A stretch of DNA of 32,523 bases from positions 1-32,523 of the forward strand of contig CAZFPB010000014.1 in the NCBI GenBank assembly GCA_964520985.1, written 5' to 3'. Under the pieces are notes generated by a model that saw nothing but the letters and a program-made list of their open reading frames with translations, was not told the origin of the DNA and ran no database searches. Shown here in pieces: positions 22,863 to 28,193 of the stretch (its first letter is position 1; every line of letters begins with the position of its first letter). Position numbers and translations under genes: made by a program. The DNA comes from CAYSGL01 sp964520985 (GTDB lineage: Bacteria > Pseudomonadota > Alphaproteobacteria > Micavibrionales > Micavibrionaceae).

Positions 22863-23496
22863 TGGAAGCTCCAAATCGTTGTTCGAATTCTTCGATGCCG
22901 TTCAGGAGGGAGTTTTCGCGCATTCGGCCCGCCGGCCCTTGGCCCCGGCCTCCCCAGTTGGGTTTCCAGCCGAGCCAGCCGCGCTCGATCATCTCGTCAG
23001 CGGCGGCGTTGGGGTCCGGGGCCTGGGCAAAGCTGTTCGCAAGCAGGCTGGCCGCATGAGCCGTCATGGGCTTCCGAAGCCGGTTGCGATGATCCACCAC
23101 GGCCTGGGCATGGCTCGGGTCGAGAACCTTGCCGAGTTCGGTCAGGCACTCGGCATTCGCCGATTTGGGCTTGCCGACGGGAGCAAGAACCTCACCCTTT
23201 TTGACCCCCTTTAGGGGGGTTTTTAGGTAGGAGTTTTCTTGGGTTTTAGGTTCTAAATCCGCGCGAGGGCATGCAGGCGCGGTGTCGGGGCCCGGCGTCT
23301 GAATACCGTCTGAAACGTCTGAATCAGACGCTTTAAGACGCTTTTGAGACGCGTAGTAGCGGGCGTTACGCTCTTGACGCGCCGTCCTCCCGGCAACCGG
23401 GCCCGCCGCTTCGATCCGCTGGCACGCGGACACAAGCGCTTCGCCGGACAGTCCAGCAGCGACGAGTTCAGCGATGACGGCGGCTGACAAGCTCAT
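22831..23496 (-). CDS. Probable phage replication protein (O-like) with internal origin-like repeats
   Basis: 221 residues. The ATG at 23496 is chosen because AGGAG lies eight bases before it; the GTG three codons upstream is too near that site. The N-terminal part (about 1-60) has helices and a RQERNARYYASQKR basic segment. The middle is a flexible Ser/Asp/Pro/Thr-rich linker. The C-terminal part has MTAHAASLLANSFAQA and ADEMIERGWLGWKPNW, a pattern frequent at the end of phage replication initiator or replisome-organiser proteins. The DNA coding the linker holds regular CGTCT/AGACG repeats and a nearby A/T-rich, G-run hairpin stretch. In lambda the origin lies within gene O in the same way. 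Function is inferred. Confidence 0.6.
   Translation of the reverse strand: MSLSAAVIAELVAAGLSGEALVSACQRIEAAGPVAGRTARQERNARYYASQKRLKASDSDVSDGIQTPGPDTAPACPRADLEPKTQENSYLKTPLKGVKKGEVLAPVGKPKSANAECLTELGKVLDPSHAQAVVDHRNRLRKPMTAHAASLLANSFAQAPDPNAAADEMIERGWLGWKPNWGGRGQGPAGRMRENSLLNGIEEFEQRFGASNVQQFPRLTG
23200..23351. other. Candidate replication origin: iterons plus A/T-rich stretch inside a gene
   Basis: CGTCTGAA occurs at 23296-23303, 23307-23314 and 23316-23323. The last copy is half of a perfect 15-bp palindrome CGTCTGAATCAGACG (23316-23330). AAGACG (23335-23340) and GAGACG (23346-23351) continue the series, so six AGACG/CGTCT cores recur every 9-11 bp, about one helical turn. About 30-90 bp to the left lies an unusually T-rich stretch (about 23200-23260) with an ACCCCCC/GGGGGT-type hairpin. 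Iterons next to an easily melted region are the layout of initiator-dependent origins. Confidence 0.5.
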
Positions 23497-23714
23497 ACGC
23501 GCCACTCCTGAGGAGTGCGCCCGGCTTTGTATGAGTTACAGCGCGCGCAGGCCGTGCAAAGGTTCTTCTCGTTCGACGTGCCGCCCTGGCATCGCGGCAG
23601 GATATGGTCGAGCGTAAGCGGGTGCGCGGCGCCACAATAGACGCACTTATGCCCGTCGCGGGCATAGACCATCCTACGGATTTTCCCCGGTATCTTGGCG
23701 GCGTGACGGCTCAT
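23493..23714 (-). CDS. HNH endonuclease
   Basis: 73 residues from the ATG at 23714, overlapping the previous stop as ATGA. A compact HNH domain: CVYCG, then LTLDHILPRCQGGTSNEKNL and CTACARCNSYKAG. The two CxxC pairs bind zinc, and D-H of LDHILP is the catalytic core. A basic lead (RHAAKIPGKIRRMVYARDGH) is typical. Small HNH proteins in phages act in packaging or as free-standing nucleases. Its position among replication genes leaves the target open. Confidence 0.88.
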   Translation of the reverse strand: MSRHAAKIPGKIRRMVYARDGHKCVYCGAAHPLTLDHILPRCQGGTSNEKNLCTACARCNSYKAGRTPQEWRV

Positions 23715-24043
23715 GCCGGCCTCCGAACAATCTTCCACTCTTCAAGGACGGTGATGGGCTGGTCCCGCCCATAAGCGACGGCGGCAGGGATGCCGTTGCG
23801 GATGCAGGTCATCCGAAAGGCCTCTTGATGTTCGGAGAGCTTGCCCTTGCCGGTCTTCAGCTCCAGCCAGCCGGTGCGGCCGTTGAGATAGTCGCCGCCT
23901 AGGCACACGAGATCGAACAGGCCTCGCGTCAGGCCGAATTGCCCCTTGGCGCCAGCGTTCGGCACAGCGGCGACCAACGTCCCAGGTAGGCCGAAAGCCT
24001 TCCAATGGTCGATCACGGCTTTCTGGATCTGGGCTTCTGTCAT
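23711..24043 (-). CDS. VRR-NUC family nuclease
   Basis: 110 residues. It shows the VRR-NUC (PD-(D/E)xK) order: a helix with TEAQIQKAVIDHWKAFG, VPNAGAKGQFGLTRGLFDLV (Asp of FDLV as metal ligand), then WLELKTGKGKLSEHQEAF with the catalytic E-x-K (ELK). In phages these are thought to cut branched DNA during replication or recombination. It is coupled by ATGA overlaps on both sides. Confidence 0.9.
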   Translation of the reverse strand: MTEAQIQKAVIDHWKAFGLPGTLVAAVPNAGAKGQFGLTRGLFDLVCLGGDYLNGRTGWLELKTGKGKLSEHQEAFRMTCIRNGIPAAVAYGRDQPITVLEEWKIVRRPA

Positions 24044-24753
24044 AGCCCGGCCCTCGCCATCTTCTTGGCATCCGCCTTCGCATGGCGCACGGTCGCACCG
24101 ACGCGGGCGTTCTCACGCCGAACAGCATGCAGAACCGTGGTGTGGTCGCGATTGAATATCTTGCCGATTGAGACGTAGGAGAGCCCCGTCTCCTTAGCCG
24201 CCAGCCACATAGCTTGCTGGCGGGCGAGAACAACGATCTGGTTCCGGCTATCGCCAAGAATGGCTTCAGCTGAAATCCCAGCCTGCTCGGAGCAGACAGC
24301 GACTATGCAGCGGACGCGGTGCAAGCTGTTGCCGCTTTGATCAACAACCACCTTATAGAGCGATGTGATCGCGTCGCCGCGCAGTGGGTTATTGAATTCG
24401 GAGGTCGGTCTCATGAAGACCGAGACGCCCATTGTACGGGCCTTGTGAATGACGGATTCCGCGTTCCGTCCGACCTTGATCGCGATCGCGCGGGCGGACT
24501 TCCCTTCGGAAGCCATCTTGCGAAGTGTCGCAACCTCGCGAGGAGTCCAGAACATGTGCAAACGACTGTTCTTCGCTGGTATCGCGTTCTCATCTCGCGG
24601 CGTGACGACTGGTGCCGTCTTCTGAGGCTGCGGCGCGGGTTCCGGCTTCGCGATGACAACAAGCGGAGGCGGCGGAGCAAACCGTCGCCTCCGCTCGGCA
24701 TAGTCCGCCAGCATCTGGGCTGCGTCGGTGTATTCGATGGCTGCGAGGGTCAT
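24040..24753 (-). CDS. GcrA-like HTH fused to DnaA domain IV, no ATPase
   Basis: 237 residues in three parts. Residues 1-60 are a leader with a Pro-rich linker. Residues about 69-110 (FWTPREVATLRKMASEGKSA, RAIAIKVGRNAESVIHKA) match the GcrA/SANT-like N-terminal HTH, in which W-T-x-E-L-x-K is followed by an S-A-x-I-A helix. Residues about 147-215 are a DnaA C-terminal DNA-binding domain: SAEAILGDSRNQIVVLARQQ, AMWLAAKETGLSYVSIGKIF and NRDHTTVLHAV, the DnaA signature that contacts DnaA boxes. The AAA+ ATPase domain of DnaA is absent. It may bind DnaA boxes or phage origin sites, compete with host DnaA or act as a regulator. The gene overlaps its downstream neighbour by ATGA. Confidence 0.85.
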   Translation of the reverse strand: MTLAAIEYTDAAQMLADYAERRRRFAPPPPLVVIAKPEPAPQPQKTAPVVTPRDENAIPAKNSRLHMFWTPREVATLRKMASEGKSARAIAIKVGRNAESVIHKARTMGVSVFMRPTSEFNNPLRGDAITSLYKVVVDQSGNSLHRVRCIVAVCSEQAGISAEAILGDSRNQIVVLARQQAMWLAAKETGLSYVSIGKIFNRDHTTVLHAVRRENARVGATVRHAKADAKKMARAGL

Positions 24754-24756
24754 GGC

Positions 24757-25185
24757 TTACGCTTCCTCGTCAGTAAGGATGCCCCGAACCCGACGAGCCA
24801 GGTTCCGAAGGCGATCGATTTCCTCGCGATGAAGGTCAGGATTGGAGAGCGCGAGGCGGGAGGCGTAGCCTTCCAGTCGAGCGGCATGCTTGTGAATCCC
24901 TGATGTAAGTTCACGCTCGGATATGCGGGCGATTTCGCGCTCAAGAGCCTCGACCTCCTCGTGGAGGATCTTTCGGCTCTCCATGTTCCAGAGGGCCTTG
25001 GCGCGACGTGCGGTGATGCCGATGCGAGCGGCAACACGCGGCAGCGCGCTCTTGAGCGGCAAGCCAGCGGCGAAGTGGGAAACGATCGTGCCGAGATGGG
25101 CGCGAGCAAGTGACGCAACTGCCATATCAGTGCCTCGATACGCCTTGGACGATTGTTCCAAGGAGGCGGGTTGAACGGACGCCAT
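24757..25185 (-). CDS. Hypothetical early protein with HTH-like segment
   Basis: 142 residues from the ATG at 25185 (MASVQPASLEQSSKAYRGTD), with GGAGA about nine bases upstream; the frame is open further but without a site. The segment ALPRVAARIGITARRAKALW NMESRKI, split by the helix turn, looks like a helix-turn-helix with a wing, a style found in Hyphomicrobiales prophages. A long charged coiled coil follows (EEVEALEREIARISERELTS, to the end). It may be a regulator of replication genes. Family not identified. Confidence 0.65.
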   Translation of the reverse strand: MASVQPASLEQSSKAYRGTDMAVASLARAHLGTIVSHFAAGLPLKSALPRVAARIGITARRAKALWNMESRKILHEEVEALEREIARISERELTSGIHKHAARLEGYASRLALSNPDLHREEIDRLRNLARRVRGILTDEEA

Positions 25186-25195
25186 GGCGGATTCT

Positions 25196-25223
25196 CCGGG
25201 TGCGATTTTCAGGTCGCACCTGG
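25196..25223. repeat. 10-bp inverted repeat in leader of 25185 gene
   Basis: CCGGGTGCGA (25196-25205) and TCGCACCTGG (25214-25223) pair with one mismatch around the 8-base spacer TTTTCAGG. The repeat lies between the minus-strand start at 25185 and a possible plus-strand start at 25235. It may be an operator, or a hairpin that affects translation of either gene. Confidence 0.5.
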
Positions 25224-25234
25224 AGGGAACTGAC

Positions 25235-25462
25235 ATGGAGCGGCTTGGAGACATCGTGGCGCGGGTTTTGGCGAACGTGCGCGCTACGATGGAGGAAGAA
25301 AGAGCCGGGGCGGTTGTTGAAGCCGCCCCGGAGTTTGCCGCTCGCAATCGGGGAGGAGATGAAATGCGAGCGGGTGGAACAGGTGCTCATCCGCGAAGCT
25401 CCAGCAGGAGCATGGCGAAGCGGGCCACCGGGATGGCCGCGGCGAAGAGCATGAAGCGGTAA
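25235..25462 (+). CDS. Possible small plus-strand gene
   Basis: 75 residues. In favour: a strong GGAGGG site eight bases before the ATG, and a natural-looking amphipathic start (MERLGDIVARVLANVRATME). Against: it is the only plus-strand gene in a long minus-strand operon, its C-terminal third is low-complexity Ser/Arg/Ala/Lys, it overlaps the antisense micro-gene 25387-25470, and a terminator-like hairpin lies inside it. No family was recognised. It may be a real short antisense gene or chance. Confidence 0.4.
   Translation: MERLGDIVARVLANVRATMEEERAGAVVEAAPEFAARNRGGDEMRAGGTGAHPRSSSRSMAKRATGMAAAKSMKR
25294..25331 (-). terminator. Terminator-like hairpin, early left operon
   Basis: A perfect 9-bp stem CCGGGGCGG/CCGCCCCGG with a 9-base loop (25305-25331) is followed on the minus strand by the pyrimidine tract CTCTTTCTTCC. 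It lies after the micro-gene at 25387 and before the 25185 gene. It may attenuate the early left transcript between the regulatory and replication genes. Confidence 0.45.
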
Positions 25463-25470
25463 GCGGTCAT
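25387..25470 (-). CDS. Micro membrane peptide (27 residues)
   Basis: Almost entirely one hydrophobic helix: MTAYRFMLFAAAIPVARFAM then LLLELRG. Its ATG overlaps the stop of the preceding micro-gene by four bases (ATGA), which argues it is translated. A single-pass membrane peptide is predicted. Function unknown. Confidence 0.5.
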   Translation of the reverse strand: MTAYRFMLFAAAIPVARFAMLLLELRG

Positions 25471-25547
25471 GACAGCCGCCCCAGAGCGAAGAGGACAAAG
25501 CCGAGGGCTGCTATGATCGTCGGAGGAATGATGACGAGCGCGGGCAT
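25467..25547 (-). CDS. Micro membrane peptide (26 residues)
   Basis: MPALVIIPPTIIAALGFVLF then ALGRLS: one transmembrane helix ending in Arg. The ATG lies one base after the TGA of the CxxCxxCC gene, and its stop overlaps the next micro-gene start (ATGA). The tight coupling of two such peptides is the main evidence that they are genes. Function unknown. Confidence 0.5.
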   Translation of the reverse strand: MPALVIIPPTIIAALGFVLFALGRLS

Positions 25548-25548
25548 G

Positions 25549-25827
25549 TCAGGCGATCTCCGCGTCACAGCCACGACCAATGCCCAAGGCTTCCGCGATC
25601 ATTCCGCCCATGAACTCAGCAGCCCATGGCTTCCCGAAGAGAGCCGGGATGTGCTTGTGAGGCTCGACGACCAGCCCGCAGACTTTGCGGCCATCGCCGT
25701 CGATCAGGCAGGGGCATGGGGCCTCCCTGACGCCTGCGAGGTCACGAGCAAGCGCGCACGGATGCTCGATGCAGCACTGTCCGCAACCGTTGCAGGGGCT
25801 TCCGTGTCCGGGGTACGCCGGGGCCAT
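25549..25827 (-). CDS. YkgJ-like CxxCxxCC metal-binding protein
   Basis: 92 residues with nine cysteines. The N-terminal CNGCGQCCIEHPCAL holds the CxxCxxCC cluster of the YkgJ (zinc/iron-chelating) family, followed by CPCLIDGDGRKVCG and a last Cys near the C-terminus. The metal may be iron or zinc. The start directly follows the TAG of the GapR-like gene, with GAGGAGG eight bases before. In phages such proteins are of unknown role. Confidence 0.8.
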   Translation of the reverse strand: MAPAYPGHGSPCNGCGQCCIEHPCALARDLAGVREAPCPCLIDGDGRKVCGLVVEPHKHIPALFGKPWAAEFMGGMIAEALGIGRGCDAEIA

Positions 25828-26094
25828 CTAAGCCGCCTCCTCGCGTGCACCTACACGTACGTGCAAGGCGTCGTACTGCTCGACGTACTGGTCAGCCTTG
25901 CTCTGCTTTTCGAGGGCCGCAGGGGTTTCCTGCTTTCGACGAGCGCGGATCGTGCGGATGGCGAGGCCAAGCGCGGCCTTGTCGAAGCCGGCTTCCTGCG
26001 CGTCTGCATAATGGGCTTTGCGAGATGCCTTGATCTCGTCTTCCTCGGCGTGGAGCGCGAGGATGTCGTCCATGATGGCGCGAAGGTCGCTCAT
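25828..26094 (-). CDS. GapR / DUF2312-like nucleoid protein
   Basis: 88 residues. The order IMDDILALHAEEDEIKASRK, AHYADAQEAGFDKAALGLAI, RTIRARRKQETPAALEKQ, ending in a short YVEQYDAL helix, follows the DUF2312/GapR layout: a coiled coil, an A-x-E-G-F-D turn, then a basic helix. In Caulobacter, GapR clamps overtwisted DNA ahead of replication and transcription. A phage copy could assist its own replication. ATGA overlap couples it to the Cro-like gene. Confidence 0.8.
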   Translation of the reverse strand: MSDLRAIMDDILALHAEEDEIKASRKAHYADAQEAGFDKAALGLAIRTIRARRKQETPAALEKQSKADQYVEQYDALHVRVGAREEAA

Positions 26095-26318
26095 GCTGCT
26101 GCCCCTTGTGGTTGGGGCTTGGCGAAGAAATCATCAGTCTTCAGCCGAACGCCTCGCTCCTTCGCGGAAGCCCTAATCCGGTCCAATTCATTGAGGCTGG
26201 GGGCCAGTAGCCCCGCCTCCCAACGAGAGACGGTGGCTTGAGTGACGCCAGCGATAGCGCCGAACTCGGACTGGGAGACGCGGAAGAGCGTCTTGCGGAT
26301 GCGGCGCACATTGTTCAT
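26091..26318 (-). CDS. Cro-like HTH (XRE family) regulator
   Basis: 75 residues from the ATG at 26318 (MNNVRRIRKTLFRVSQSEFG). An ATG at 26330 lies inside the -10 element and cannot be used from that promoter. The helix-turn-helix is SQSEFGAIAGVTQATVSRWE, then NELDRIRASAKERGV. It is the first gene of the leftward early operon, divergent from the repressor, the usual place of Cro. Transcription would start about three bases before the ATG, so the message is nearly leaderless. It probably binds the same operators as the repressor. Confidence 0.85.
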   Translation of the reverse strand: MNNVRRIRKTLFRVSQSEFGAIAGVTQATVSRWEAGLLAPSLNELDRIRASAKERGVRLKTDDFFAKPQPQGAAA

Positions 26319-26327
26319 GCGTCGGAG

Positions 26328-26355
26328 CATATGCGCAGACGCATATCTTCGTCAA
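26328..26355 (-). promoter_or_regulatory. Early left promoter
   Basis: On the minus strand TTGACG (26350-26355), a 16-base spacer, and CATATG (26328-26333). The predicted start is near 26321. The -10 and most of the spacer are covered by the 18-bp operator 26329-26346, so repressor binding would block it. Confidence 0.75.
26329..26346. promoter_or_regulatory. Operator OL: 18-bp palindrome
   Basis: ATATGCG-CAGA-CGCATAT, perfect 7-bp arms. The same site with one arm change lies in the early right promoter (27131-27148). Both have the same spacing to their -35 and -10 elements. An additional nearby inverted pair, ATGCGTC (26317-26323) with GACGCAT (26338-26344), shares half the site. Confidence 0.8.
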
Positions 26356-26387
26356 GCGGCAGTGCATACGCTTCTTATGCGTTGCGG

Positions 26388-26393
26388 TATAAT
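26388..26393 (+). promoter_or_regulatory. Repressor maintenance promoter, -10 element
   Basis: A perfect TATAAT with no good -35 (CATACG-like at the expected place), as at activated or weak promoters. The expected start, seven bases on, is the A of the repressor ATG (26400). A partial operator-like site (TTATGCG at 26375-26381) lies just upstream. Confidence 0.65.
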
Positions 26394-26399
26394 TCACGC

Positions 26400-27029
26400 A
26401 TGCTGACAGTAGACGACATCAAGCGCGCGCTCGCGATCTACGGGAACCGACAGAAGGCTTTGGCCGCTGTGGTCGGGGTTGAGCAGTCGACCGTTTCCCG
26501 ATGGATCAACAAGGGCGTGATCCCTGACCCGAAGCAGGAAGCGAAAATCCGCGAAATTATCGGGGAAGAGAGCAGCCCTCTTTTACCAATTCCGATGGTA
26601 TCCGAGAACGGAGCGCCCCCGCGACAGGTGCCATTTGGCACCAACGACCTCCCTGTCTATGCTGCCGTCGAGGGAGGGCCAGGTGAATTGGTGATCTCAA
26701 CTGAGCCGATCGAATATGTCGTACGGCCTTGGTATCTGGGCCAAGTCAAGGATGGCTTCGGCGTCATCGTGGTTGGCGAGTCTATGGAGCCGGCCTACAA
26801 CCCCGGCGAGATGGCGATCGTCCATCCGAAACTCCCAGCTCTGAGCGGCAAGACGCACATCTTCACTCAGGAGACGGTTGACGGCTCCTTCGTCGGAACC
26901 ATCAAGAAACTGGTGGGGCAATCCTCTACGGAATGGAAGGTTGAGCAATACAACCCTCCGAAGGTCTTTTCACTCAGCAAGGCGCTCTGGACGAAGGCCG
27001 TTCGCGTCGTCGGCAAATACGAAGGCTGA
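26400..27029 (+). CDS. Phage repressor, HTH plus S24/LexA-like peptidase domain
   Basis: 209 residues. The N-terminal HTH (YGNRQKALAAVVGVEQSTVS, then RWINKG) is of YdaS/Cro type. The C-terminal half is an S24 peptidase domain: GVIVVGESMEPAYNPGE with the catalytic Ser128, and FVGTIKKLVG with the catalytic Lys (169 is most likely). The usual Ala-Gly self-cleavage site is not evident near VYAAVEGG, so inactivation by RecA may differ or be absent. The start ATG lies seven bases after a perfect TATAAT and no ribosome site precedes it, so the message is probably leaderless, as lambda cI is from PRM. No terminator was recognised after it. Confidence 0.92.
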   Translation: MLTVDDIKRALAIYGNRQKALAAVVGVEQSTVSRWINKGVIPDPKQEAKIREIIGEESSPLLPIPMVSENGAPPRQVPFGTNDLPVYAAVEGGPGELVISTEPIEYVVRPWYLGQVKDGFGVIVVGESMEPAYNPGEMAIVHPKLPALSGKTHIFTQETVDGSFVGTIKKLVGQSSTEWKVEQYNPPKVFSLSKALWTKAVRVVGKYEG

Positions 27030-27096
27030 GGCCGAATCACTACCCTTCATTTTGATGCATAGCAGCGATGCGCCGCCCTTGTTCGGCCGCAATTAA

Positions 27097-27114
27097 TTAT
27101 GCACGCCTGCATTT
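27097..27114. promoter_or_regulatory. Second right operator, OR2
   Basis: TTATGCA-CGCC-TGCATTT, with perfect 5-bp inner arms. It fits the ATATGCR-N4-CGCATAT pattern with three changes. Its centre lies 34 bp (about three helical turns) before that of the 27131-27148 site, just upstream of the -35 element. Confidence 0.6.
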
Positions 27115-27121
27115 TCCCTAG

Positions 27122-27149
27122 TTGACATGCATATGCATTGACGCATATT
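27122..27149 (+). promoter_or_regulatory. Early right promoter
   Basis: Perfect -35 TTGACA (27122-27127), 16-base spacer, -10 CATATT (27144-27149). The predicted start is near 27156, giving a 24-base leader with AGGAG (27166-27170) before the ATG at 27180. The operator 27131-27148 covers the spacer and most of the -10. Confidence 0.85.
27131..27148. promoter_or_regulatory. Operator OR1
   Basis: ATATGCA-TTGA-CGCATAT. It equals the 26329-26346 site in 13 of its 14 arm bases. A 12-bp palindrome ATGCATATGCAT (27127-27138) overlaps it. The operator starts three bases after the -35 and its last five bases open the -10, the same geometry as at the left promoter. Confidence 0.8.
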
Positions 27150-27179
27150 CTCCTTGCATCGGCACAGGAGATTGCGCCC

Positions 27180-27506
27180 ATGGCCACCCGCTTCATCGAC
27201 TTCCACGTCGACCACGACGACTTCCACATCGACGGCCTGTTCAACATCTGCGAGCGCCTGCTGATCGAAGTCTCGACCGGCATTCGCGGCTTCCAGATCG
27301 AGAGCGTTCGCCGGCTGGTCGCTGACGACCACGCCGAGCCGGTCCCGACCTTCATCTCCGACTACATCGCCTCGTGGGCCATGACCTCCCACGGCAAGGA
27401 GATCATTCAGCAGGCCTACGAATCCGAACTCGCCAAGACCGACGACGGCCAGAGCTACGTCTACACGGCTCCGGTGGATATCCGGTCGATCTGGAGGGCT
27501 GCGTGA
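27180..27506 (+). CDS. First early right protein, unknown function
   Basis: 108 residues (MATRFIDFHVDHDDFHIDGL at the start), with AGGAG at a good distance from the ATG. It is acidic and His/Asp-rich at the N-terminus, then has helices (ICERLLIEVSTGIRGFQIES) and a C-terminus ending VDIRSIWRAA. It is the gene next to the early right promoter, where anti-host or regulatory proteins often lie. I recognise no domain. The TGA overlaps the next ATG. Confidence 0.8.
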   Translation: MATRFIDFHVDHDDFHIDGLFNICERLLIEVSTGIRGFQIESVRRLVADDHAEPVPTFISDYIASWAMTSHGKEIIQQAYESELAKTDDGQSYVYTAPVDIRSIWRAA

Positions 27507-27751
27507 TGGGCATCTACCTCAACTCGACCAGCATCCACGCCCGGCCAACGGCAGTCAGGTCGTACGCCGATAACAGCGGTTGCGTGACTGTCTCATTCGA
27601 GGGCTGGAACGAGATCACGTTCTACTGCGGAAGCCCGCAGATGGCCCTCGACATGGAAACCGCGATCAAGGCGGTCATCGCCAAGCATCCTCCGGCGCCG
27701 CCGCCGCAGTTCGCTGCCGCATCGACTGAAGAAGACGAGGTCTTGTTCTGA
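27506..27751 (+). CDS. Small early protein, unknown
   Basis: 81 residues from an ATG that overlaps the previous stop (TGATG), with GGAGG eight bases upstream. A beta-rich N-terminal half (CVTVSFEGWNEITFYCGSPQ) is followed by a helix (ALDMETAIKAVIAKH) and a Pro/Glu/Asp-rich tail. No domain recognised. Confidence 0.75.
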   Translation: MGIYLNSTSIHARPTAVRSYADNSGCVTVSFEGWNEITFYCGSPQMALDMETAIKAVIAKHPPAPPPQFAAASTEEDEVLF

Positions 27752-27933
27752 TGCTCCCCGCCTTCAACCTCCACATGTCCGGCGCCAAGAGCGCCCTTGC
27801 CGGCGGCAACCGAGACCACGCCAACGCGATGGTTCGGAAGGCGCTGAGCATCGCTAACCGCATGCAGGACGGCCAGCGCATCGGCCTCTGCCTGCGCATC
27901 CTGAAATGGCTGCGAAAGGGAATTCAGTCATGA
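27751..27933 (+). CDS. Small helical basic protein, unknown
   Basis: 60 residues, starting by a TGATG overlap. Helical with basic residues (DHANAMVRKALSIANRMQDG, LCLRILKWLRKGIQS), similar in shape to a small TPR-like hairpin. Stop overlaps the next start by ATGA. Function unknown. Confidence 0.65.
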   Translation: MLPAFNLHMSGAKSALAGGNRDHANAMVRKALSIANRMQDGQRIGLCLRILKWLRKGIQS

Positions 27934-28190
27934 GCACCGTCGATTATCTCCAAGGCGTCCGCCACGGCACCTTCACGGCGCACCTGCTGGGCGCGCCCGG
28001 TATGGTCAACGAGGTCAAGCAGAACGCCCTCGCGATCTACGAAGCCTCCCGGCATGTCGATGTGACGGCCGGCGAAGCTGCGGTGATGTCCGACATGGCG
28101 GCTCAGTTGGAAGCGGCGGCGCGCAACCTTCGGAATGCTGGCGCCAATGCGCCGCGCGCTCCGCTCATGCGCCTCGTGGCGGCGGAGTAA
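27930..28190 (+). CDS. Small early helical protein, unknown
   Basis: 86 residues (MSTVDYLQGVRHGTFTAHLL), coupled by ATGA to the gene before. The C-terminal half is an Ala-rich helix (SDMAAQLEAAARNLRNAGAN). No domain recognised. It lies two small genes before the Gp157-family gene. Confidence 0.7.
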   Translation: MSTVDYLQGVRHGTFTAHLLGAPGMVNEVKQNALAIYEASRHVDVTAGEAAVMSDMAAQLEAAARNLRNAGANAPRAPLMRLVAAE

Positions 28191-28193
28191 GCC

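Noticed and set aside
26238..26399. Longer N-terminus for the repressor (54 extra codons)
   Set aside because: It would cross the left promoter and operator and the Cro-like gene; the ATG at 26400 fits the TATAAT and the HTH start.
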